This document shows, piece by piece, positions 1 to 7,944 of a stretch of DNA of 38,095 bases (position 1 is its first letter; every line of letters starts with the position of its first letter). Source of the stretch: GCA-2697345 sp045565015 (lineage in GTDB: Bacteria > Pseudomonadota > Alphaproteobacteria > Rhodobacterales > Rhodobacteraceae); assembly GCA_045565015.1 (NCBI GenBank), contig JBJLGD010000019.1, positions 1-38,095 of the forward strand, read 5' to 3'. The position numbers and the translations under genes were made by a program. The notes under the pieces are model-generated. The model was not told the origin of the DNA, did not search any database, and worked only from the letters and a program-made list of their open reading frames with translations.

Positions 1-314
1 GGTGTTGTAAAGAAAGAGTTTAAAGTCACCATGATTGTGTGATCTGGATCAGATGCGGTACTTGCTGCAATAAGCGCTTCTGCTCCTGAACCCCCAGATT
101 TATTAGTTGGAACAAGAGGTCTGCCCGCTAAGTTATCTTTTTCAACTACAGCTTGCATCAATCTTGCCATTTTATCAGCACCACCGCCTTTACCGGCCAT
201 GATAATGAAATTTACTGGCTTACTCGGCTCCCAAGCCAATGCAACAGATGATAACAACCCAATAGTTGCCAGCACCCCTACCAAACCAATAGAAAGTCTT
301 TTAATAATAGTCAT
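1..314 (-). CDS. TctC/Bug-type tripartite tricarboxylate transporter receptor (partial)
   Basis: This is the N-terminal part of a periplasmic solute-binding protein; the 3' end lies beyond the window. The first 104 codons show a basic start (MTIIKRL), a hydrophobic stretch and an ALA cleavage site near residue 27, so it is probably exported. The mature start (WEPSKPVNFII, then GKGGGADKMARLMQ) matches the TctC/Bug pattern, in which a Trp-x-x-(K/R)-P strand is followed by a glycine-rich loop and an ARL helix. The ATG is preceded by GGGAGG. Such receptors bring carboxylates to a TctAB permease. Its place just downstream of the oxalate genes suggests a related carboxylate, but it has its own leader and the substrate cannot be read from this fragment. 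Confidence 0.8.
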   Translation of the reverse strand, partial: MTIIKRLSIGLVGVLATIGLLSSVALAWEPSKPVNFIIMAGKGGGADKMARLMQAVVEKDNLAGRPLVPTNKSGGSGAEALIAASTASDPDHTIMVTLNSFFTT

Positions 315-471
315 AGAATATCCTCCCTAGATATTACTCTTAACACGAAAGTGTCGTGCCACACTGACGCTCCCCTGACCGAACGCCTTAATGATTATTT
401 TTTTCTACCCTCCTCAAATTATGTATCATATTGATATTTATACACAAACCTACACACTAAATCTTTTAAAT
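315..471 (-). promoter_or_regulatory. Leader/promoter region of the TctC-type receptor gene
   Basis: This spacer separates fhs from the receptor gene. It contains two overlapping inverted repeats: ACAC-GAAA-GTGT at 343-354 and CACGA-N5-TCGTG at 344-358, which could form alternative hairpins. It also holds an AT-rich palindromic stretch at 422-444 (TGTAT...ATACA around ATCA-TAT-TGAT). A strong ribosome-site-like GAGGAGGG (minus strand, about 407-414) has no ATG at a usable distance. No clean -35/-10 pair stands out. I infer that the receptor is transcribed separately from fhs. Confidence 0.35.
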
Positions 472-2148
472 CTAAAAAAGGCCATCAATAACCCCATCGT
501 CATTTATACGAATAGACTCCGCCGCTGGAACACTGGGAAGCCCAGGCATTGTCATAATCTCTCCACATATCGCAACAACGAAACCAGCTCCCGCAGACAA
601 TCTAACTTCACGTACAGGCACCGAGAACCCCGTAGGAGCACCTCTTTGAGTGGGGTCCGTGGTAAAGCTATATTGAGTTTTCGCCATACATACCGGTAAC
701 TTCCCATAACCCTGATCTTCCCACTGCTTAAGCTGGTCCCTTATTTTCTTATCCGCGATTACTTCATCTGCTCGATAGATATTTTTTGCTACACATTCAA
801 TCTTCTCAAACAAAGAAATATCATCGGAATATAAAGGCGCGTAAGACGAATCTTTACTTTCAACAATCTCGACTACTTTATTTGCTAGATCAATTGTACC
901 GTTACTTCCTTCAGCCCAATGAGTGGCAACTACTGCCTCACAACCTTGACTACTAACGTAGTCTTTTACGGCCTGAATTTCCTTATCTGTATCTGTAACA
1001 AAATGATTAATCGCAACAACAGCAGGAACACCAAATTTTTTAATATTTTCAATGTGACGTCCAAGATTAGGACATCCATCTTTAACTGCCTGAACATTTT
1101 CTGGCCCTAAATCTGCTTTTGCCACTCCTCCATTCATCTTCATAGCTCGAACTGTCGCCACAATGACTACTACTTTTGGTTTTAAGTTAGCTTTTCTACA
1201 TTTTATATTCAAAAACTTTTCTGCACCAAGATCTGCACCGAAACCAGCCTCTGTAATAACATAATCAGCAAGCTTAAGTGCTGTAGTTGTCGCAACAACC
1301 GAATTACATCCATGCGCTATGTTGGCGAAGGGCCCACCATGAACAAAAGCGGGGTTGTTCTCCAAAGTCTGAACTAAATTAGGTTGCATAGCTTGCTGCA
1401 ATAACACAGTCATCGCACCGTCCGCTTTTATATCCCTGCAATATACGGGAGATCTATCACGCTTATAAGCTACAATAATGTTACCAAGACGTCGTTCAAG
1501 ATCCTCTAGATCTGTTGCAAGGCATAGAATAGCCATAACTTCAGACGCAACCGTGATATCAAAACCCGCTTCTCGGGGAAAACCATTAGCAACACCTCCA
1601 AGATTACAAACGATTTGTCTCAAAGCCCTATCATTCATATCCATCACGCGCCTATACGCAATTCTCCGTACATCTATGTCTAACTTGTTACCCCAGTAAA
1701 CATGGTTATCTACCATGGCAGCTAAAAGGTTATGAGCACTCGTGATGGCGTGGAAATCACCAGTAAAATGTAAGTTCATATCTTCCATCGGCACTACCTG
1801 AGCAAATCCGCCACCAGCTGCGCCCCCTTTCATGCCAAAACATGGTCCCAATGAAGCTTCGCGAATACAAATTGCTGCTTTTTTACCAATTTTATTTAAA
1901 CCATCCCCTAGTCCTACAGTGGTCGTTGTTTTGCCTTCTCCAGCAGGTGTGGGATTGATAGCTGTTACGAGAATTAAATGCCCATCTTTTTTAGAACTTA
2001 AACTTTTAATAAATTTTTCTGAAACCTTTGCCTTATCATGTCCGAAGGGAAGTAATTCCGAGTAAGGAATTTCTAGCTTTTCACCAATCTTTTGAATGGT
2101 CTCTTTGTTGGCTGCTCTCGCTATCTCAATATCAGTCTTATATTCCAT
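472..2148 (-). CDS. fhs: Formate-tetrahydrofolate ligase
   Basis: Catalyses ATP-dependent formylation of tetrahydrofolate with formate, giving 10-formyl-THF in the cytosol. The 558-residue length is normal for the family. The nucleotide loop PTPAGEGKTTTTVGLGDGL lies near residue 67, followed by the family-typical REASLGPCFGMKGGAAGGG segment and the MEDMNLHFTGDFHAI block. The ATG is preceded by AAGGAA. It sits 21 bases after the formyltransferase-like gene and ends the run from gntR. Formate released by Oxc/Frc could therefore enter the C1 pool here instead of being oxidised by the upstream formate dehydrogenase. The identification is secure; the physiological direction is inferred from context. 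Confidence 0.96.
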   Translation of the reverse strand: MEYKTDIEIARAANKETIQKIGEKLEIPYSELLPFGHDKAKVSEKFIKSLSSKKDGHLILVTAINPTPAGEGKTTTTVGLGDGLNKIGKKAAICIREASLGPCFGMKGGAAGGGFAQVVPMEDMNLHFTGDFHAITSAHNLLAAMVDNHVYWGNKLDIDVRRIAYRRVMDMNDRALRQIVCNLGGVANGFPREAGFDITVASEVMAILCLATDLEDLERRLGNIIVAYKRDRSPVYCRDIKADGAMTVLLQQAMQPNLVQTLENNPAFVHGGPFANIAHGCNSVVATTTALKLADYVITEAGFGADLGAEKFLNIKCRKANLKPKVVVIVATVRAMKMNGGVAKADLGPENVQAVKDGCPNLGRHIENIKKFGVPAVVAINHFVTDTDKEIQAVKDYVSSQGCEAVVATHWAEGSNGTIDLANKVVEIVESKDSSYAPLYSDDISLFEKIECVAKNIYRADEVIADKKIRDQLKQWEDQGYGKLPVCMAKTQYSFTTDPTQRGAPTGFSVPVREVRLSAGAGFVVAICGEIMTMPGLPSVPAAESIRINDDGVIDGLF

Positions 2149-2169
2149 TTTTATTCCTTAATAATTTAA

Positions 2170-3087
2170 TTATATTCCCAAATTTTCTCCAACGTTCAAG
2201 TTAGACATACTAGCCCAACTATCAGCTGCTTGCTTACTTTCAGCATCAGGTTTAACTCTTTTAACAAGAATCCTTCCGCCTATGCATTGGACTGTAATCC
2301 CTTGTGAAGAAATATCAACAACCCTTCCTGATATACCATCTCCTCTAAGTATTTCGCTATCATAAATACTAATTATTTTTTCTTTGTAGGTAGTCCAGGC
2401 ACCTGGCGCTGGGTTACTACCTCTAATAAGATCATAAACTTGTCTCACGGGTTTGTGCCAATCAATTTGCGTGTGTTTTTTAGTACAGCGCCGTTCATAT
2501 GTAGCCTTGGATTCATCTTGTGAAATACGAGGGGGCTTATCAGATCTAAATAGATCACAAACTTTGCTAACAGAGTTTACCGCTTCTGGGTATATCTTTT
2601 TGAAGTAGAGATCGATCACGGTATCATTTGGATCTATTGAGCACTCCCATTGAAGTAAAATATCTCCCTCATCTAAGCCGTCAGTTGGATAAAACCAAGA
2701 AAAACCAGAATTCTCTTTACCCATAATAATAGGCCAATTCACTGCCGACGGCCCTCTATGAAGTGGCAAGAGAGAAGGATGAAAACAAATTGAACCACAG
2801 CGTGGTATATCTCTGACCTCACCAGGTACAAAAACATTAACAAAGGCCATAATCATAAGATCAGCCTCAAATGATTTTAATTTATTTTGTGTATCAATAT
2901 TGGAGAAATTATTTGGCTGTATTACCTCAATGCCCTTTTCGATAGCAAACTCCTTGATGGGATCAATAGGTTTATTTTCCTTATCTGGCTCGCAGTAAAC
3001 AGCTAAGACATCATCAACACCGCTTGTTATAATTTTTTGCAGCACATCTTTGCCAAATGCTTGCTGTCCCATAATTATTAAACGCAT
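2170..3087 (-). CDS. Formyltransferase-fold protein, 10-formyl-THF hydrolase-like
   Basis: A 305-residue protein with the two-domain architecture of methionyl-tRNA formyltransferase and of the hydrolase domain of 10-formyl-THF dehydrogenase. The folate-site signature is FHPSLLPLHRGPSAVNW around His103, with the conserved Asp142 in GLDEGDIL. The usual Asn of tRNA and GAR formyltransferases (N-x-H) is Cys here (C101-F-H), as in FTHFDH hydrolase domains, so a hydrolase or an unusual acceptor is likelier than tRNA formylation. Its ATG overlaps the frc stop by one base (TAATG), which implies translational coupling. It lies between the formyl-CoA enzyme and formate-THF ligase. Possible roles are adjusting the formyl-THF pool or moving a formyl group between THF and another acceptor. 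Family certain, substrate not. Confidence 0.8.
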   Translation of the reverse strand: MRLIIMGQQAFGKDVLQKIITSGVDDVLAVYCEPDKENKPIDPIKEFAIEKGIEVIQPNNFSNIDTQNKLKSFEADLMIMAFVNVFVPGEVRDIPRCGSICFHPSLLPLHRGPSAVNWPIIMGKENSGFSWFYPTDGLDEGDILLQWECSIDPNDTVIDLYFKKIYPEAVNSVSKVCDLFRSDKPPRISQDESKATYERRCTKKHTQIDWHKPVRQVYDLIRGSNPAPGAWTTYKEKIISIYDSEILRGDGISGRVVDISSQGITVQCIGGRILVKRVKPDAESKQAADSWASMSNLNVGENLGI

Positions 3088-4346
3088 TATTTTACCTCAC
3101 CAACTGCACCTGAAGAAATTATTTCTTCTAATTCATCGCCTGAATAACCAAGTACACTTGATAGAATTTCCAGAGTATGTTCACCTAATAATGGGGAACG
3201 AACTACTTCTACAGGGCTTTCAGAGAGTTTTATCGGGTTTCCTACAGAGATATATGCACCACGTTCTGGATGCTCAACTTTCACCAATGTCCCCGTTGCA
3301 AACAATCCTTCGTCTTCAGAAATTTCTTTCATCGATAGAATAGGTCCAACTGGTATATCGTATGGGTTACAAATTTCCATCACCTCAAATTTTGTTTTTG
3401 TCATTGTCCATTTTTCAATTCTTTCAAAAACTTGATTTAGTTTATCCAATCGATCTTTTGGTTTTGCAAAACCATCTAAAGTTTTCCAGCTTGGCTCTCC
3501 AATTACATCGCAAACTTTCTCCCAAATCGCAGCCTGAATAATAAAATATGTATATGCATTCGGATCTTGTTCCCATCCTTTACAACGCAAAATGCGTCCA
3601 GGTTGTCCGCCCCCAGAGTCATTACCAGAACGTGGCGTTGAACTGCCAAATTCTACTCCTTCGCCAAACTGAGAATACTCAGTTAATGGTCCTTTTTCTA
3701 ATCTTTGCTGATCCCTTAATTTTACTCTAGTCAGATTTAAAACCGAGTCCTGCATTGCAGCCGACACCTTCTGACCTTTACCTGATTTCTCTCTTTGAAA
3801 TAATGCCGTTACGATTCCTAGGCACAAATGTAGACCAGTTCCCGAATCTCCAATTTGAGCACCTGTAACTAGAGGAGGTCCATCCCGAAAGCCAGTAGTA
3901 GAAGCAGATCCACCAGCGCATTGAGCTACATTCTCATATACTTTACAATCTTGATACTTCCCTGGGCCAAACCCTTTTATAGAGGCTAAAATTAAACGCG
4001 GATTAATTTCTTGAATTTTTTCCCATGAAAAACCCATCCGATCTAAAGCCCCAGGAGCAAAGTTTTCGACTAGCACATCACACTCTTCTATTAAACGTGT
4101 TAATACTGATTTTCCCACTTCATTTTTTGAATTCAATTCAATTGAACGTTTATTATGATTTAGCATTGTAAAGTATAAACTATCTGCTCCAGGTACATCT
4201 ACCAGCTGTTTGCGAGTAGCATCTCCAACGCCTGGGCGTTCAACTTTTATCACATCAGCTCCAAACCAACCCAGTAATTGAGTACATGTTGGACCAGATT
4301 GTACATGCGTGAAATCTAAAATTTTTATGCCTTCGAGAGCCTTCAT
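3087..4346 (-). CDS. frc: Formyl-CoA:oxalate CoA-transferase
   Basis: A family III (CaiB/BaiF) CoA-transferase of 419 residues that moves CoA from formyl-CoA to oxalate, giving oxalyl-CoA and formate. It resembles Oxalobacter Frc along its length: the start LEGIKILDFTHVQSGP, the YENVAQCAGG stretch, catalytic Asp167 in IGDSGTG, the RVKLRDQQRLE helix, and the mobile glycine loop SGGGQPG (244-250) followed by CKGWE. That loop separates true Frc from generic CaiB proteins. AAGGG precedes the ATG. It lies 61 bases after oxc, its metabolic partner, and overlaps the next gene by one base. Oxalyl-CoA made here returns to Oxc in a catalytic cycle. Confidence 0.95.
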   Translation of the reverse strand: MKALEGIKILDFTHVQSGPTCTQLLGWFGADVIKVERPGVGDATRKQLVDVPGADSLYFTMLNHNKRSIELNSKNEVGKSVLTRLIEECDVLVENFAPGALDRMGFSWEKIQEINPRLILASIKGFGPGKYQDCKVYENVAQCAGGSASTTGFRDGPPLVTGAQIGDSGTGLHLCLGIVTALFQREKSGKGQKVSAAMQDSVLNLTRVKLRDQQRLEKGPLTEYSQFGEGVEFGSSTPRSGNDSGGGQPGRILRCKGWEQDPNAYTYFIIQAAIWEKVCDVIGEPSWKTLDGFAKPKDRLDKLNQVFERIEKWTMTKTKFEVMEICNPYDIPVGPILSMKEISEDEGLFATGTLVKVEHPERGAYISVGNPIKLSESPVEVVRSPLLGEHTLEILSSVLGYSGDELEEIISSGAVGEVK

Positions 4347-4407
4347 TTTTTACCCTTTTAATTTAAACTTTTTATTAATTATTCTACTATTTCTTTTTAT
4401 TAAAAAA

Positions 4408-6150
4408 TTATTTTTTTGCGACAATGCTTTGTGGGTTTAGATTCCCAATGTTTCCACTCTCTTTTCCAGAAGCCGGATCTATAACTGCATTCACAAGAGT
4501 TGGTTTTCCCGACTCCATTGCTTTATTGACTGCTCGATATAATTCATCTGGATTAGTTACGTGAAAGCCTATGCCCCCAAAAGCTTCTATCATTTTATCA
4601 TAGCGGCTATTTTTGACAAAAACTGTTGTTGCGACATCTTCATGTCCAGACTCATTAACATCTGTACCCCGATAAATCCCATTATTATTGAAGACTACAA
4701 TACAAATAGGTAAATTGTACCTACAAATTGTTTCCACTTCCATCCCAGAAAAACCAAAAGCACTATCCCCTTCGATAGCTAAAACAGATTGTCCAGTTTC
4801 CACTGCCGCAGCAATTGCTGAGCCCATTCCGACGCCCATAACGCCCCAAGTTCCCACATCTAAGCGTTTTCGTGGTTTATACATATCAATTATTGAACGC
4901 GCGAAATCTAGTGTATTTGCGCCTTCGTTCACTAAGATTGTTTCTGGCCTCTCACGAATAATATTCTTTAAAGAACCCAAAGCTCCATCGTAATCCATAG
5001 GTGAGTTATTATTTCTCAACTTAGACGCCATTCGAGCTATGTTTGTATCTTTTTTTACTTTAATAGCATTGGTCCACTCAGCATTAGGTTTTAACCAACT
5101 ATCTCCCATTTCGTGTAACATTGCCGCCAAGCAAGATCCAATATCCCCAACCACTGGAGCTGCTACCTCAACGTTACTATCCATTTCTCTTGGCTCAATA
5201 TCTATCTGAACAAATTTAGTTGAGTATGGCGTACCCCAACTTTTACCCTTGCCGTGAGAGAGTAACCAATTTAAGCGAGCACCAATCATTATTACAACAT
5301 CTGACTCTTTCAGAACTAATGATCTTGCTGCACTGGCTGACTGTTCATGATCGTCTGGTAATAAACCCTTTGCCATACTCATTGGAAGGTATGGTATTCC
5401 AGATTTTTCAACAAAAGATCTAACAAGATCATCTTCCTGAGCATAAGCGGCACCTTTTCCGAGGATTATAAGAGGTTTTTGAGCACTCTTAATGACTTCT
5501 AGCGCTCTATCGATGGCTGATTTTGATGGTGATTGAGACGGGGCTGGATCAATAACTTTAACAAGAGATTTCGCTCCATCGACTTCATTCATAACCTGCC
5601 CCAATAGTTTACCAGGTATGTCTAAATATACCCCTCCGGGTCGACCTGATACAGCAGCTCGTATTGCTCTAGCTACCCCTATGCCAATATCTTCAGCATT
5701 AAGTATACGATATGCTGCCTTGCAAAGGGGTTTAGCAATAGCAAGCTGATCCATTTCCTCATAATCACCTTGCATAAGGTCTACTATTTCTCTCTCTGAA
5801 GAACCCGAAATTAAAATCATGGGCCAACAGTTTGTCGACGCGTGTGCTAGTGCTGTGAGACCATTAAGAAACCCAGGCGCTGAAACTGTTAAGCAAACTC
5901 CTGGTTTTTTGGTAAGATACCCCGCAATAGCGGCCGCATTTCCAGCATTCTGTTCATGTCTAAAAGATAGAACACGAAGTCCAGACGCTTGGGCCATCCT
6001 ACCAAAATCAGTGATCGGTATACCCGGCACACCATAAATATTTTCTACATTATTCAACTTCAATGCATCGATCAGAAGATGGAAACCGTCTGTAAGAACT
6101 TCACTCTCACCTGAACTAATGGCTACTTCACTATCACTTAATTTAGTCAT
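4408..6150 (-). CDS. oxc: Oxalyl-CoA decarboxylase
   Basis: A thiamine-diphosphate enzyme of 580 residues that converts oxalyl-CoA to formyl-CoA and CO2. The N-terminal domain has the YGVPGIPITDFGR and SFRHEQNAG segments, with the ThDP-activating Glu66. The C-terminal domain has the metal/ThDP motif starting at GDSAFGFSGMEVE and ending in NNNGIYRG, close to the classical oxalyl-CoA decarboxylase sequence. GGAG lies seven bases before the ATG. Only 15 bases separate it from gntR, so the two are probably co-transcribed from the operator-bearing promoter at about 6950. Together with Frc it forms a complete oxalate-to-formate cycle. Among related enzymes (acetolactate synthase, 2-hydroxyacyl-CoA lyase), the Frc neighbour and sequence favour Oxc strongly. 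Confidence 0.95.
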   Translation of the reverse strand: MTKLSDSEVAISSGESEVLTDGFHLLIDALKLNNVENIYGVPGIPITDFGRMAQASGLRVLSFRHEQNAGNAAAIAGYLTKKPGVCLTVSAPGFLNGLTALAHASTNCWPMILISGSSEREIVDLMQGDYEEMDQLAIAKPLCKAAYRILNAEDIGIGVARAIRAAVSGRPGGVYLDIPGKLLGQVMNEVDGAKSLVKVIDPAPSQSPSKSAIDRALEVIKSAQKPLIILGKGAAYAQEDDLVRSFVEKSGIPYLPMSMAKGLLPDDHEQSASAARSLVLKESDVVIMIGARLNWLLSHGKGKSWGTPYSTKFVQIDIEPREMDSNVEVAAPVVGDIGSCLAAMLHEMGDSWLKPNAEWTNAIKVKKDTNIARMASKLRNNNSPMDYDGALGSLKNIIRERPETILVNEGANTLDFARSIIDMYKPRKRLDVGTWGVMGVGMGSAIAAAVETGQSVLAIEGDSAFGFSGMEVETICRYNLPICIVVFNNNGIYRGTDVNESGHEDVATTVFVKNSRYDKMIEAFGGIGFHVTNPDELYRAVNKAMESGKPTLVNAVIDPASGKESGNIGNLNPQSIVAKK

Positions 6151-6165
6151 TTTTCTCCTTACTAA

Positions 6166-6912
6166 TTAACCGGTAATCTTTTTTGAAAGGTTAGATTTAC
6201 TATTATCACTATCATTTCCATTTACATTTTCTAATAGATTCCATGTTTTATCTACGTGCGAATGAAGTCGCATTGTATGCTCTAAAACTCTTTTGGCTGC
6301 TAAATCAGGATCACGAGATTCCAAGGCTTCAATTATTTCCATATGGTCTTGGACAGATCTCGAGGCCCTATCACTTTCTCCCATTGCGCGTTTTCTTACC
6401 AAATACATATGCATAAATAGACCGTCGGCTGTTACCCGAAGCAGATCACAGCCCGACAGCTCAAGAATTCGTTGATGAAACTTTATATTCACCTCAGAAT
6501 ACTCTCCCAATTCAGCTTTAGACGCGCTCGTGCTATGCTTTAAAGCAAATTTACGTAGTGACCTTAAATCGCGATCGCTGGCAACTGAAGTTGCTAGACG
6601 AGCAGCCATACTCTCTAAGGCCGCCCATGTGATAATCATCTCAAGCACATCGCTTCTTGATTTTTGACAAATGAAAACACCTTTTCTCGGTTGAATTTCA
6701 ACTAGGCCATCTTGAGCTAATCGTGCTAACGCTTCTCTAATTGGCGTGCGTGAAATACCAAGCTGACTAGCAAGTTTTCTTTCATCTAATCTCAACTCAG
6801 CATTGGGACTATAAATTTCCATCTTTAAAATAGCGTCTTTCAGTAATGAGTAGGTATGATCCTTTAACGTAAAGTTAATGCTAACCGGTTCTAAAAAATC
6901 GCTAAAAGACAA
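6166..6912 (-). CDS. GntR-family (FCD/FadR-type) transcriptional regulator
   Basis: The N-terminal winged helix-turn-helix (ERKLASQLGISRTPIREALARLAQDGLVEIQPRKGVFI) is followed by an all-helical FCD ligand domain with the metal/ligand residues of the class (FHQRILELSG, then a later HMEIIEAL and HTMRLH). FCD regulators usually sense small acids or their CoA esters. The open frame continues to a TTG at 6981, but that codon lies in a -35-like box and the extension covers the operator. I therefore start at the TTG at 6912, six bases after a GGGGGG run (248 residues). It lies directly upstream of oxc and probably controls it. An oxalate- or formyl-CoA-related ligand is inferred. Confidence 0.9.
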   Translation of the reverse strand: MSFSDFLEPVSINFTLKDHTYSLLKDAILKMEIYSPNAELRLDERKLASQLGISRTPIREALARLAQDGLVEIQPRKGVFICQKSRSDVLEMIITWAALESMAARLATSVASDRDLRSLRKFALKHSTSASKAELGEYSEVNIKFHQRILELSGCDLLRVTADGLFMHMYLVRKRAMGESDRASRSVQDHMEIIEALESRDPDLAAKRVLEHTMRLHSHVDKTWNLLENVNGNDSDNSKSNLSKKITG

Positions 6913-6945
6913 ACATATCCCCCCAAAAGAAAAACAACCCAGATA

Positions 6946-6973
6946 TCTGGTATACCATACATCTGATACCAGA
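6946..6973 (-). promoter_or_regulatory. GntR operator over the gntR-oxc promoter
   Basis: A 28-bp inverted repeat, TCTGGTAT-N12-ATACCAGA. Its left half includes the perfect 10-bp palindrome TGGTATACCA (6948-6957), a form common for FCD-type GntR regulators. Its right half includes TCTGATACCAGA (6962-6973). On the minus strand a -35-like TTGACC (6976-6981) and a -10-like TATGGT (6954-6959) stand 16 bases apart, so the repeat fills the spacer and -10 region. A bound regulator would block the promoter. Autoregulation of gntR and control of oxc, frc and fhs follow by inference. Confidence 0.75.
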
Positions 6974-7019
6974 ACGGTCAAGTATTCAATTTATGATCCT
7001 TCAGTTTTCTAAAGAGTAA

Positions 7020-7046
7020 AAAGAGATAATTAATAATATTCTCTTT
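7020..7046 (-). terminator. Weak AT-rich hairpin after sucD
   Basis: The arms AAAGAGA (7020-7026) and TCTCTTT (7040-7046) flank a 13-base AT loop and overlap the sucD stop codon. On the minus strand the second arm runs into TTTTTACTC. It could be a weak or partial terminator between sucCD and the gntR promoter. The stem is only seven pairs and mostly A/T, so read-through is likely. Confidence 0.35.
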
Positions 7047-7944
7047 AAGTCAGGGCGTTTAATAACGTTTCCCCTAATTTGGCTGGTGATGGTGATACTA
7101 TTACACCGGCACTCTCAAGGGCTGATATTTTTTCATCAGCGCCCCCTTTTCCACCTGAAATAACTGCTCCAGCATGACCCATAGTGCGTCCCGGTGGTGC
7201 TGTACGACCAGCAATAAAACCTATAATCGGTTTAGACTTTCCGCGTTTGGCTTCATCTATTAAAAATTGCGCTGCTTCCTCCTCTGCGCTTCCTCCAATC
7301 TCACCAATCATAATGATCGAGTGGGTATCCGGATCCGCTAGAAACAACTCTAAAATATCAATAAATTCTGTTCCTTTAACAGGATCACCACCAATGCCAA
7401 CTGCTGAAGACTGTCCCAAGCCGACCATAGTAGTTTGGAAAACCGCTTCATATGTTAAGGTTCCTGATCTGGATAATACCCCCACTGAACCTTTTTTAAA
7501 GATGCTTCCGGGCATAATTCCTATTTTACATTCATTAGGGGTCATGATTCCGGGACAGTTAGGACCAATCAATCTTGACTTCGATGATTTCAATCTTTCT
7601 CTAACTCTAACCATGTCTTGGACTGGTACGCCTTCAGTTATGCACGTTATAAGCTCAATTTCAGCCTCAATCGCCTCTTCAATAGCCTTCGCAGCACCAC
7701 CTGGTGGTACATAAATTACGGATGCGTTTGCTCCAGTTTTCTCCCTTGCTTCAATAACAGATGAAAAAATCGGCAAACTTTTTTTATTAGAAGCAACCCA
7801 GTTTTCTCCTCCCTTTGAGGGGTGCGTACCGGCAACCATTTGGGTATTGTAATATGCAAGAGCTTGTTCAGTGTGAAATGTTCCTGTTTTACCTGTTAGG
7901 CCTTGTACAATAATCTTAGTGTCCTTACCGATCAATATTGACAT
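7045..7944 (-). CDS. sucD: Succinyl-CoA synthetase (ADP-forming) alpha subunit
   Basis: The alpha subunit binds CoA and carries the phosphohistidine. It begins with the Rossmann CoA-binding region (IGKDTKIIVQGLTGKTGTFHTEQ) and continues with VIYVPPGGAAKAI, GPNCPGIMTPNECKIGIMPG, SRSGTLTYEAV and IGEIGGSAEEEAA. The active His lies in MGHAGAVISGGKGGA near residue 247. At 299 residues it is slightly longer than E. coli SucD; a small insertion lies in the SKGGENWVASNKK stretch. The ATG directly follows the sucC stop, with AAGGAG six bases upstream. Malate-CoA ligase (MtkB) is a close relative that residues alone do not fully exclude. Its place between formate dehydrogenase and oxalate genes, not beside sucAB or mdh, is unusual. 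Confidence 0.92.
   Translation of the reverse strand: MSILIGKDTKIIVQGLTGKTGTFHTEQALAYYNTQMVAGTHPSKGGENWVASNKKSLPIFSSVIEAREKTGANASVIYVPPGGAAKAIEEAIEAEIELITCITEGVPVQDMVRVRERLKSSKSRLIGPNCPGIMTPNECKIGIMPGSIFKKGSVGVLSRSGTLTYEAVFQTTMVGLGQSSAVGIGGDPVKGTEFIDILELFLADPDTHSIIMIGEIGGSAEEEAAQFLIDEAKRGKSKPIIGFIAGRTAPPGRTMGHAGAVISGGKGGADEKISALESAGVIVSPSPAKLGETLLNALT

Noticed and set aside
391..699. 102-codon plus-strand open frame
   Set aside because: It overlaps the 3' end of fhs in antisense, has low-complexity Arg/Ser-rich content and no ribosome site; the fhs frame fully explains the sequence.
6017..6024. GGTATACC inside oxc as a second operator
   Set aside because: It encodes conserved residues (GIP) of Oxc and lacks the flanking TCT/AGA; probably chance.
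6913..6981. Longer gntR start at TTG 6981
   Set aside because: It has no ribosome site, lies in the -35-like box and would translate the operator; the TTG at 6912 has a GGGGGG site.
7184..7714. 176-codon plus-strand open frame
   Set aside because: Antisense shadow of sucD; its proline- and serine-rich product resembles no family and sucD motifs are intact in the other strand.
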